Assembly: GCA_023630585.1 (NCBI GenBank)
Contig: CM042544.1
Span: forward strand, 22,884,256 to 22,948,255
Length of the DNA stretch: 64,000 nucleotides
Direction: 5' to 3'
Source: Cranoglanis bouderius
Taxonomy: Eukaryota; Chordata; Actinopteri; Siluriformes; Cranoglanididae
In this document: positions 12,181 through 24,900 of the stretch, one piece after another
Layout of the letters: every line of letters starts with the position of its first letter
Position numbering within the stretch: position 1 is the stretch's first letter
The notes under the pieces: generated by a model
Told to the model about the DNA's origin: nothing
Databases searched by the model: none
The model's input: the letters and a program-made list of their open reading frames with translations, nothing else
Program-made: the position numbers and the translations under genes

Positions 12181-12774
12181 GGGGCAGTTATTTCTTTTAG
12201 AATAATAAAGTATTTTGGGGTAAACTCGCAGACAGCATTTTACACACGTGTCAGTGTTACGTTCAGCTTTGATTCCTCTCCCACAGATGATAGACAGGCT
12301 GTCAGGAAGCTGTTATGTGAATTAACAAAAACTTTGAATGGACCTGCATTCATAGTCATTGGAATATAACTGAAAACTGAGGATTGTTAGGGAGAGGACC
12401 AGCGTGTAAGCATAAGTGACAGGAGTATAAACCGAAGTGCTGCAGTAAGGGAGGAGGATGAACTGTTTCAGTGTTTTGTAACCTTTGTGTTACATAATTA
12501 CTACATACATAACTCCTAGGGATAGAGTTAGACTTTGGTGATTGAAAACATGAAGTGATGCAATAATGGAAGTGATGTGGTAATGTGATATTACAGTTTT
12601 TTTCTGTGCTGTAAACAAGTATACAAGGTGCTGTGCAGTATGTTATTTATTATGATAGTACACCATATTTTAAATTAAAAACAATGAGGACAAAACATGG
12701 ACAGGTAAAACATTGAAAGCAAACATTTTCCATAAAACTGTTATTTACTGTATGGTGTTTTAAAGCTTCCTTCA

Positions 12775-12906
12775 ATGGCGGCGCAGTGTGTGACCAAAGT
12801 GGAGCTCACAGTCTCCTGTGAAAACCTTTTGGACATGGATGTGGGCTCCAAGTCTGACCCCCTGTGTGTCTTGCAAATGAATACATCTGGAAATGACTGG
12901 TTTGAG
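12775..12906 (+). CDS. cpne3: cpne3 coding exon 1 (start codon, C2A)
   Basis: 132 nt, 44 codons, MAAQCVTKVELTVSCENLLD onward, donor GAG|GTGAGT. The start is the first ATG after the acceptor, with G at +4, and matches the copine-3 N-terminus. It holds the first C2A calcium loop (DMDVGSKSD). Confidence 0.93.
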
Positions 12907-15900
12907 GTGAGTATTTAAGACCTGGCATACTAAATAAAGGTGGGTAAAGGCCAGACATCAAGAAAACGCCACTGTTTATAACCGATTGTTAACAAAGGGA
13001 TTTTTTTTTTTTTTTTTGGCTTCTCAGGTGGCCCGCACAGAGAAAGTTCAAAATTGCCTGAATCCCAAATTTGCCAAGAAGTTTCTCATTGATTATCACT
13101 TTGAAATCGTACAGAAGCTTAGATTTGGCCTTTATGATATAGACAACAAAACCATTGATCTGAGTGACGATGACTTCCTTGGAGAGTTGGAGTGTTCCCT
13201 GGGTCAGGTAAGAAAGTCTGCTGTTTACTGGTGATGAACATAAATCATAATTACACTGCTCTGTCTTTAGCAACTTCTGGTACATTGCTGTTTCAGTTGT
13301 CCTTACACTGTCCTATCATATCAGTTCATCATATTTCCACAAGGGCTGTGCGATTAATCGGTATCGCAATAAAATCACGATGTGAACATGGGTGATTTCT
13401 AAACCGTGGAAAGCAGTGATTCTGTTACTGTATTAAAAAAATGAATTTCAGTTCTGCTTATTGGTTCGTAAAAGTGCAATTTACTTGCATGTTTTGAATA
13501 AACGTCCTTGATTATTGTACCTACATCTATAAGGATGTGGCTATCTTTCAGGACCTGGTTTATGTCAGCACGACATAAACCTCCATTAATGTAGTGTGTT
13601 TGATGCCTTGCGGCCTCCAAGCCCGAGTGCAACAGACCCCTCAACAACTAGTAGTAACACCTCGCTAGCTAGGGCCTGCACCTCGCCAGGATATCGGTTG
13701 CCTAGCCATTAGACTCTGTTCTCTTTGGCAATGAAGGGAAAACTGTCCAGGGAGAAAACGTAGGAGTGTAAAAGGGCTATAATTCAGTCCCTCCAGGATT
13801 TTGCGATCGCAGAGATTGGGTTCTTCATGTTTGCCTGTATCTGAAGCACATTTAAAGACATTTTAAGTCATTTGTTTTCTTTGTTTTTGTCGTTTACGAC
13901 CTTTGGAAACAGATTGTGTCCAGTGGCAAGCTGACCAGACCACTGATCTTGAAGAACAAAAGACCAGCAGGAAAAGGAACCATTACAGTAAATATTCCTC
14001 CATTATACTGCATTAATATGACAGAAAGAAAGTTGAGATATGTTGCCTCGCTTTTGTATTTATAAATTGGCTGCAGTTACATGCCATTGCTAGACTGCTC
14101 ATGGAACCTTCATTGTAGTTAATTATGGATGAGTGTTTACATTGCAGGTTGTTTTGATATGTTTGCATACTTGGCTGAACAGTACAGTCTGATTCATTTT
14201 AATTTGAGGGATAAAAACGTTTATCTTTGTCCCATCTGATTAATTGTCTTTCTCACATTGGAGATTATATCTGTTTAGCGTTAAATTTCACCTGCACCAT
14301 CATTTTGGACCCAGAAACTAGTTTCATACATTGCCATAAAGATGAAAGCTAGCTTTCTGGCAAACATTATCTTTGTACAGCAAATATTACATGAGATATG
14401 TTTATGTAAATGTTGGTCTTCATCAAACCCTGTTTTTGAAAAAGGAAAAAAAAAAAGGCCTTAACATTTGCAGTTTGACTCTGTCATCTAATCTAATGTT
14501 AATTCTCAGATATAGTGTTTACCTTTCTGCTGTGGCAGGAGGACACTACTGCTGAATATTGGTGTAGGTTTCGCCTTATTGTCAGGAGATCACAGGTTCA
14601 GATCCCACCGATGCCACAGCCATCCATGACCAGGAGTCTAGGGAGCAAAATTGGCTGTGCTTTCTATGTGGGAGGGATGTCATTCTGTTTCTCTCCTGTA
14701 AATCAGAGTTTAAAAGATGTGACAGCTGGCTTCACGTGTCTTAAGAGCAAGCATGTGATAGCTTTTACCCTGCCCAGTTAGAGCTGACTAGTGAGTGGGA
14801 ACTGGCAGGGGACCAAATTGAGAAGAACATGGGGGAGAAAAGGATACTAGTTTAAGTTGCAGGAATTGCAGAAAAAGAGACCAGACAGTTTTACTTCTTT
14901 CCTTCTTTTGAAAATGTTTGTTTTTGTTCTAGATCATCGCAGAGGAAATTAAGGATAATAGGGTGGTGAATTTTGAAGTCGAGGCCAGGAAACTGGATAA
15001 AAAGGTAAGGTGAAACCTAGTTCTTTATGAAAAAGAAAAAAAAAAAAATGTAATTCACATTTTTTTTTTTTTGCATTAGAGTGAAGGCGTAATATTAAAA
15101 TTTCTTTAATTATTTAAATTGTTCTAAAATTACAGATTTAATTAATGCTCTCATGAATCCATTTTCCAGCAAACGTGTCTTATGTACATTGTTTTTGTTA
15201 TACTCTCTCTAGGACATCTTTTCTAACTGAACCAAATATGTTTTCTTGTCATAGAAACTATTTAATTTGTTGTGAAATTGGATCACAATTGAGTATTTTT
15301 AATCATTTTAATTTTTTAAATTTGAATCAACAAAGCTGTCAAAGTTAAATAATCTATACAAAATGTGATGATTGCAGGATTTCTTTGGAAAATCAGACCC
15401 CTACCTGGAATTCTACAGGCAGATCGACTCAGGGTGGCAGCTTGCCCACAGAACAGAGGTATAATTCTCTGTGGGGAATGGGGGAAAAAGTCTTTATACA
15501 CTCACGGAGCACTTTATTTGTAACTAATACTGGGTAGGGCCTCCCTTTGCTATCAAAACAGCCCCAGTTCTTCATGGCATGGATTCCACAAGATGTTGGA
15601 AACATTCCTTTGAGGTTCTTGTTCATGTTGACATGATTGCATCACGCAATTCCTTGCAGATTTTTCAGGTGCATTTTCATGCTGTGAATCTCCCGTTCTA
15701 CCACATCCCAACGGTGTTCAATTGGATTCAGATCCAGTGACTGGGAAGGCCAATGAAGAACACTGAACTTATTGTAATGTTCAAACCAGCTTGAGATTAT
15801 TTTTGCTTTGTGACATGGTGCATTATAATGCTGGAAGTAGCCATTACAGTAGATGGGTAAATTGTGGCCATGAAGGGTTGCATATGGTCAGCAACAATAC

Positions 15901-18900
15901 CCTAATAGGCTGTGGAATTCAAACAATGATTAATTGGTATTAACAAGCCCAAAGTGTGCCAAGAAAGCATTCCCCGAATCACTACACCACCTCCACCAGC
16001 CTGGACTGTCGACAGAAGGCAGGTTGGGTCCATGTGCCAAATTCTGCCCTACTGTCTCATCAGACCAGGCTATGTTTTTCCAGTCTTCATTTGTCCAGTT
16101 TTGGTGATCTTGTGCCCACTGCAGTCTCAGCTTTCTGTTCTTGGCTGACAAAAGTGGAACCTGACTTGTCCTCTGCTGTTGTATCCCATCCGTCTCAAAG
16201 TTCGACGTGTTGTGCATTCCGAGATGCTTTTCTGCTCACCACAGCTGTTTCCAGCCGCTCCTTTATCACTCTCTCCCACTGATTAGACAACTCAGAGTCC
16301 GGTGTGCGTCCTCAGAGTCTGGTTCCTCCCTCCTCCTCGTCACATGCACCATTTTGAGTAAACTCTAGAGACTGTTGTGCGCGACAATCCCAGGAGATCA
16401 GCAGTTATAAAAATACTCAAACAAGCCCATCTGGCACCAACAATTATGCCACGGTCAAAATCACTGAGATCACATTGTTTTCTCATTCTGATGGTTGATG
16501 CGAACATTACCTGAAGCTGCTGGCCCATGTCTGCATGCGTTTATAGATTGCACTGCTGCCACATGATTGGCTGATTAGATAATTGCATGAATGAGTAGGT
16601 GTACAGGTGTTCCTAATAAAGTGCTCAGTCTGTGCATTTTCTTTAAATAAATAGATCAATTGCCTATTTTGAAGATGTAATAGCCACTTTCAAAATATAA
16701 AGCCTATTAGTAAAGTAAGAATGAAAAAGCAATATAAAGTTATGTTTATTTCAATGAGTGCTGTTGTATATAGTTAAAATCCTGTTAATGGCTTTTGTTG
16801 TTTTGGAGATGGATAGTAACATATAGTGTTTTTATATTTTTAAGATCCTGTGCTAATTCTCGCAAATAAGTAAATAATTAAGGTACCTGCTTTGCTAAAT
16901 TTCTGTGCAGTCAGTCGACATAATCTGGATACTTACTATTTAAACATTCTGCTGACTGAAGAAGATGCATCTCTTTTTCATTCTGTTATCATAGGTGGTG
17001 AAGAACAACCTTAACCCCTGTTGGAGACCTTTTAAAATCCCTCTGCAGTCCCTCTGTGGAGCAGACATGGAGAAACCCATCAAGGTAATGTATCCTTACA
17101 CTAGCAAATCATGATTTGGCATCAAGCATTTTAATTGCATTTGATGCACTTTATCCGGCACGTTCATGGTAGACTTGTTACTAATATACTGGTTTTTGTG
17201 GCTCATTTGGGAGTGTATTATAAATCTTGAACTCCTTTTTAAATTAACGAATGAATGCATGCAGAGTTGTTCGATAGCTTTCTATTATTTGTTTAATAAT
17301 ACTTTGATGTTTTTCTTGTTTTATTTCCAAAAGTTTCAAAAAGGAAAGACGACTGTCATAAAGTGGTTCAGTTGAGTTTAATTATATCACATGGTTTGGA
17401 TGAACTCCAATGTTCTTAAATGTGTTCCCAGTAGAGTAGTGCAGTTGTGTCATTTTCCTTCTAGAGTGATGTCTTGCACTGTCCTGGATTGGTGTTTTTT
17501 TTTTTTTTTTTTTTAGAGACCCAACACTAGTCCAGCTATTATTTGGTATTAATATTAGATATCTGGCTATTATGGTGGCTTTTTTAAAAATCATATCACA
17601 TATCATATGTTATCATTTAATATGTACATTACGTGATTTCATAACTAATGTTACCCTGGCTGGTGCTAATTTTTATGCTTTTGTAAAGCATTGTCCTGCT
17701 GTTCCTTTTTAAGCAGCATCATACTCAATTTCATAATCACTTGTACAAGTGTACATCATAGAGAGAATCATAGACATTTGCCTATCTATGGTTCTTGGTT
17801 TGGTGTTGATGCATGCCTTCTATTACTGTCTGCCTTGCTGTGTCAGTGTGAAGTTAGAGAGTGAGATTTAGATGGTCACGTTGTTCCTTTTGATGCCTCC
17901 AAAGGTGGAATGTTACGACTATGACAATGACGGGTCACATGACCTTATTGGGATTTTCGAGACCAATATGAAACGCCTGCAGGAGGCTACACGCACTTCT
18001 CCAGTGAGAACACCTTTTAAAATACTTTCATTTTCATTTCAGAGCTGTTAAATGTCATTATGTTCTATTTCTGTTTGTCAAACCAGTTGTGTTATGTTCT
18101 ACAGGCAGAGTTTGACTGTATGAACATGAAGAGAAAGCTGAAGAAGAAGAATTATAAGAACTCTGGTGTTGTGAGTGTGAAACTCTGCCAGGTATTGTAC
18201 CTGTCTCATGCCCTCTTCTGCTGCTTGAGCTGTTCTTTACACAGTTGTAAAAGATGCTGTTACTGTGTTTTGAATTTGTTTTTGGTCATGTAAAATTCTT
18301 TTAAATTTATTTTCCTTTTTTACTGCTTAGGTTGTGAAGGAGTACACATTTTTGGATTACATCATGGGTGGCTGCCAGATAAATTTCACTGTAAGTCTAT
18401 GAATATAGACTTTTATTGAAGTGTGCCAAGTATGGTCCTCAGCATAAGGCTACCACCTCTCATGCTTTCTCTGCTACAGGTTGGAGTGGACTTCACAGGG
18501 TCAAACGGTGACCCGAAGTCTCCTGAATCTTTGCACTACATCAGTCCTAATGGGGTCAACGAGTACCTTTCTGCCATCTGGTCTGTTGGTCTGGTGGTTC
18601 AGGATTATGACAGGTGAAGTTGCAAGAATGGAATCTAATCCATGCAAATAATTTTAGCTCTTAAAACTACAGGGCAGGTACAAATCTGGGGTCTCATTTA
18701 TCACCATCGCATAGAAAAGGATTGGATTGTTTCGTAGACATGAAATTGAGTATTCCTTTGTCTCTCACTTCACTACTACGCGAAAGGAAAACTGTGTTGG
18801 TTTGCCATTACTCGTTAATAGTACACCGTTTGTACTCTCATGTACGCAGTATGAGTGTTCCATTCCGACTTATTGGACATTTTCAATCATTATACACAAA

Positions 18901-21900
18901 TGAATTATGATTGCAAGTCTGTTATAAGATTAGTCAGGACACTGTTGGCTTTCTGTGTGTAGAGTAGCATGACTGTTTAGCTGCTGCTGAGCAGGGCTAT
19001 GGGAAAGGGGAGGGTGTGGGCCCCCAAACAATTCACACTGCTCCACGATAACATCGGTACAGAGATAAAACGGACAGCACAACTAAAGCTTTTTGATATT
19101 GATAGTAAAACAACACATAACCTCCAAAATAAAATTATGTTTGAACCTAGTAGGCTAGGTAAAAAAAAAAAAAGAAATACTGAAAAATTAATTCTTAAAC
19201 AAATTCTTAAAGCCCTGTGTGTCTACCTTCATAGGAGTCATTAACCACTGCTGTGGAGTGTGACATCACAGATAAATTTAATGCTGAACATGGGCATCTC
19301 CAAAACAGACACACATTCCTTTTTTTTTTTTAGCCTCTGGTGAAAAAAAAGGGAGTTTTTAATAAAACTTGTCTTGCTTTTTGCAGTGACAAATTGTTCC
19401 CAGCCTTTGGGTTTGGGGCACAGATTCCTCCAAACTGGCAGGTAAATATGAACATATTCTAACTTTAGCTCTGGTAATGAAGGTATTGGAATATGAACAT
19501 GTTATGACTACATTTGTTTTACAGGTGTCTCATGAGTTTCCACTTAACTTCAATCCATCTAATCCATTCTGTGCTGGTATGTAATAGAAGTAATATCAAA
19601 TGGCAGGACAATAAGCTCCTTTAGTTATGGAATAATTGGTCAGAGGGGGAATGGTAGATGATGATGTTTTGTGTGTCTGATTATGCTACTGTAGGAGTAG
19701 AGGGTATGGTGGAAGCTTACAGGATGTGTCTGCCCCAGGTCAAACTTTATGGACCTACAAATTTTGCTCCCATCATCAGACATGTCAGCAACCTTGCCAA
19801 GCAGGTGCAACAACAGAAATCAGCCAGCGTGAGTATCAACACCGAACACAACCACTAAATATCTCGGTTAAAACTATTTCATTTTAAAAGCAATTGATCC
19901 CCTTTCATTGAAAATCTTGTGCACATACAAGACCTTTTGTACAGTCATGTGAAAAAATAAGTGCACTAATACACAAATAAGTAAAATAAGTACAAAATTG
20001 TTTTTTTTTTGTTTTTTTGGGACATATTTGGACAAGCAAACATTTGATCCTCTTTGAAACAGTGCCTATTAATAAAGGTGATGCATTCAACACAAATGAC
20101 ATAAAATTGACATTTTTCAGTAATTTTCACAATTTAAATTAACAAAAAAAAAACAAAAAACCCACATCAGTCACATGGAAAAAGTAAGTACACCCCTATA
20201 TCTTTCACACCTTCACATCCATAAAATTAGAATTAGGTGTTCATGATTGGGTGCCAGTGATTAGAAACTGCTTAGGGAGTGCAGGTGGAACCGGTCTTAT
20301 TTAAACCTCTCACGTCTAGTGTCTGGTGTTCCCTTTGTTATTGAAGTGTGTGGTGTCATCATGCCAAGATCTAAGGTGTTCTACAAGGCCTTCAGGAAAA
20401 AGGTTGTGGATGTCTATGAGTCTGGCAAAGGATTGAAAAAGATCTCCAAATTATTTGAAATGCATCATTCCACTGTAAGGAAAATCATCTACAAGTAATG
20501 CAAACGACTGCCAATTTGTCCAGGACTGGCCGTCCCAGCAAATTCAGCCCAAGAGCAGACCATCTAATGCAAAAAGAAGTCTCCAAGAGCCTCAAAATTT
20601 CATCACAGGATCTGCTTGCAACAGGAAGTCTTGCAATTGTTGGTGTCAAAGAGATTTGACCTGCATGGGAGGTGTACCAGGAAAAAGCCTTTGCTGTCTT
20701 AAAAGAACATTTAGAGCAAAACTACAGTTTGCCAGTGAGCATATAGGCAAAGAACAGGCCTTTTGGAATAATGCACTCTGGACAGATGAATCAAAGATTA
20801 GAGATGTTTAGCCATAGTAACAGCAGACATGTTTGGCACAGACTAAAGACAGTTTTCAGGGGAAGCACCTCATACCAACTGTGAAGCACGGTGGTAGAAA
20901 TGTTATGGTTTGGGGTTGCTTCGCTGCCTCAGGGACTGGACAGATTGCATTCATTGAATCAGCTATGAATTCTGCATCATATCAAAAAGTGCTTGAAGAT
21001 AACGTGAGGCCATCTGTCCAAAAGTTGAAGTTGAACCAAAAGTGGACCTTTCAACAGGATAATGATCCTAAGCACACTAGCAAATCCCTCAAGGAATGGC
21101 TCAAAAAGAAGAAATGGAGGGTTATGGAATGGCTTAGTCAAAGCCCGGATTTGAATCCCATTGATGTTGTGTGGGGATTTGAAACGGGCAGAACATGCAG
21201 GAAAACCCTCAAACATCTTGCAACTGAAAGAATATTGCATGGAAGAGTGGCCAGAAAGTCCAGCAATCTGATGTCAGAGACCGGTGGGCAATTATGCAAA
21301 ATGCCTACAAGAAGTTATTTCTGCTAAAGGGGGCAATGCTAGCTTCTGAGGCCAAGGGGTTACATACTTTTTCCACAGAAGAATATCACATCTGTTGATA
21401 TTTTTGTTGAATAAATGACTGAAAAATCCATTTTTCCTTGTGGTTTTGTTCAAGTATATCAACTTGATCAAATGTTTGCTTGTCCAAATATATCAAAAAC
21501 TATTTCCATGGGGCGTACTTATTTTTTCAGATGACTGTATGATGGTTGATGTGGCATATGTACATTCATTATGTAAATATACTGTATATTTGAACAAAAT
21601 CACCTTTTATAACAGCAACAGATAAAAGGATAGAGTGAGTGGAAGTGTCCAATACGTGCCATGATCTCACAATAGGTATAGGTAGGTAAGTCAGACCCAG
21701 GATCAGTTATACAAACTCAACTATCAAACTTAACGTGGCAACTTCATTACATATCAGATCTTTCACCAGTCTGTATGTATTATTTAAGGAATAAAACACA
21801 TTCTGTTACAGGAAAGTAGTCAATGATGGAGTGGTGAGATGAGTCCCAGCAGAGGCCATTACCACCACAAAGTTGACTATTTTCTAGTAACACCATGAAC

Positions 21901-24900
21901 CATCTTGAACTTAACAAGAATGATTTATAAAATGAGAAAAATATTTAAGAAATTAGGAAAAAATGCAGCTTGTTACAGAGAAACTGTGAAACATAACATC
22001 CTCCATCTTTTCCTGTGGTGGAAAGCTTTACCTCAGACTGCTACGAAGCACTGACAATTTATAAATAAATATAAATATATGGACTTGTATACAAGTTTTT
22101 AAATAAATATCTCCTTACAGAATGCTTCACCTTATCAACAATGAAAAATTTTTTTCTTTGTTAAATAAGAATATATTTTTAGTCCATTTGTTATTAGCTG
22201 TAGATTATGTGGAGTGTCCGGCATACAAATTCCTGTGCATTTGCTGTTACAATAATGTATTTGAACAAGCACAATATAAACCTGCAATTTGAATGTTTAA
22301 TTTATTAATGAATGATGCACAGAGCAATCTCCTCTTCAGGAGCTGAAATGCCTGCTCAGTTGGGTTAAGGTCTGGTGATTGACTTGGCCATTCTAAAACC
22401 TTCCACTTTTTCCCCCTGATGAAGTGCTTTGTTGTGGTGGCAGTGCTTTTTGGGGTCATTGTCTTGCTGGGGATGGATTTCTCTGTAAATTGGAAGACCG
22501 CTTGTTTTTGTAGACTTCTGAATTCATTCTGCTACTACCATCATGAGTTACATCATCAATAAAGATTAGTGAGATTGTTTCAGAAGCAGCCATGCAAGCC
22601 CAAGCCATGACACTACCTACTTGACTGATGAGGTTCTGTATTTTGGATCATGAGCAGATCCTTTCTTTCTTCAGATTTTGGACCTTTCATCACTTTTGTG
22701 AACTTTTGTGGCTCATCTCTGTTTTTCTTTGTGAATTCCAATCCAGGCCTTCTGACTCTTATTGCTGATGTGTGGTTTGCATCTTGTGGTATGGCCTCTA
22801 TATTTCTGCACTTGAAGTCTTCTTTGAATGGTGGATTGTGATTGGGTTTTTCGGTTTTTCTTCAGAGCTCTCACAATGTTTCTGTCCTCAACTGCTGTTG
22901 TTTTCCTTGGCCGACCTGTTCCATGTCCGGTTGTTAGTACACCAGTGGCTTCATTCTTTTTCAGGGCATTCCAGATTGTTGTATTGGCTATGCCCAATGC
23001 TTGTGCAATGGCTCTTTTACCAGCCTCAAAATGGCTTGCTTTTCTCCTGTAGACAGCTTTCTGGTCTTCATGTTGGTTTATCATTTTTAACAACAAATGA
23101 AGTCTTCACATGTGAAACCTAGGGCTCAAACCAAGAGTAGACATTCAGAGCTATTCATTGTTCAAACAATTAATCTGACAGGGTACACCTGGGCAGCAAG
23201 ACGCACCTATCAGTCACATGTTCCAGTATTTTTGAATGAAAGGAAATGAAAGCTGAAATTCTGATCCATTGTCTCCTTCATGTTTCGATCTCAAACCCAA
23301 ATGTATAGCAAAAACAATAGAATTGGCTTGCTGTTCCAGTACTTTCAGAGGGGACTGTATAGTAAAATATACTTATGGTTCGTTTTAAACTGAAATAAGA
23401 AAATTTTGGATTATTACATTTGTTTTTAATATATTTTTTTTAAATAAATGAATTTTATTCTCTTTTATTTGCACTGTTTTTGAAGTTCATAATTTCTTCA
23501 TTGTACACTATAAACATACTATAACTGCTCATATTTTACAGTGTTCTTCATTTCTCCCCTCTGTGTTTCTCTGTGAGACAGCAATACTTTGTTCTGCTCA
23601 TTATCACGGATGGAGTGATCACAGACATGGACCAGACCCGAGCTGCCATCGTTGCTGCTTCCCATTTACCCATGTCCATCATAATTGTGGGCGTGGGCGG
23701 GGCTGACTTCACTGACATGGAGATCCTGGATGGGGATGATGGGCGCCTGAGATCTCCATCAGGAGAGCCAGCCGTGCGGGACATTGTGCAGTTTGTGCCT
23801 TACAGAAAGTTCCAGAATGTAAGTTGGCCTGGAATTATGTAAAACATCTTGATAATGTGCATGCTCTCTTCAGTGTGTTTTTTGGTTGAAGCCCTGGCAG
23901 CCTCTCCCTCTTTTTCCATCTCATTTCAGGCACCCAGGGAAGCACTTGCCCAGTGTGTACTGGCAGAGTTGCCTCAACAAGTTGTGTCCTACTTCACATT
24001 AAAAAAACTACATCCTCCCCATGATCCAACCCCTTCATAGACATGTAGGGCAATTATAGGCTTCTTATTCTCTGCTGATTTCACCTTGCTTTTCTATGCA
24101 CTAAAGGTTGCAAGGACTAGAGCCTAAAAGAAATGCAAAATGTAACATGAATAATGATTTAATGCCTCATGTCCCTTGGTGCCTACTGTGACTACAGTGG
24201 TGCATGAAAATTTGTGAACCCTGTAGAATTGTCTACATTTCTGCATAAATATGACCTAAAACATCATCGGATTTTCACACAAATCCTAAAGAGAACAAAT
24301 CATAAAGCGAACCCGATTAAACTTAAAAACTTAAAAAAATTATATTTGGTCATTTATTTATTGAGGAAAATGATCCAGTATTACATATCTGTGAGGGGCA
24401 AAATTATGTGAACCTTTGATTTCAGTATCTGGTGTGACCCCCTCGCATAATCGCAACTAAACGTTTCTGGTAACTGTTGACCAGTCCTGCACATCAACTT
24501 GAAGGAATTTTAGCCCATTCCTCACTACAAAACAGCTTCAACTATGGGAATTTGGTGGCTTTCCTCACATGAACTGCTTGCATCAGATCCTTACACAATA
24601 TTGAATTAAGGTCAGGACTTTGACTTGGCCATTCCAAAACATTAACTTTATTCTTATTTAACCATACTTTGGTAGAACGGCTTGTGTGCTTAGGATAGTT
24701 GTCTTGCTGCATGACCCACTTTCTCTTGAGATTCAGTTCATGGACAGATGTCCTGACATTTTCCTTTAGAATTTGCTGGTATAATTCAGAATTCATCGTT
24801 CCATCAATGATGGCAAGCCGTCCTGGTCCAAATGCAGCAAGACCGGCCCAAACCAGCACCATATTTCACAGATGGGATGTGGTTCTTATGCTGGAATGCA

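Noticed and set aside
13399..13647. 82-codon minus-strand frame in cpne3 intron 2
   Set aside because: No recognisable domain and no splice signals; intronic chance frame.
22772..23122. Plus-strand frames over the Tc1 copy in cpne3 intron 13
   Set aside because: Antisense shadows of the minus-strand transposase HTH region.
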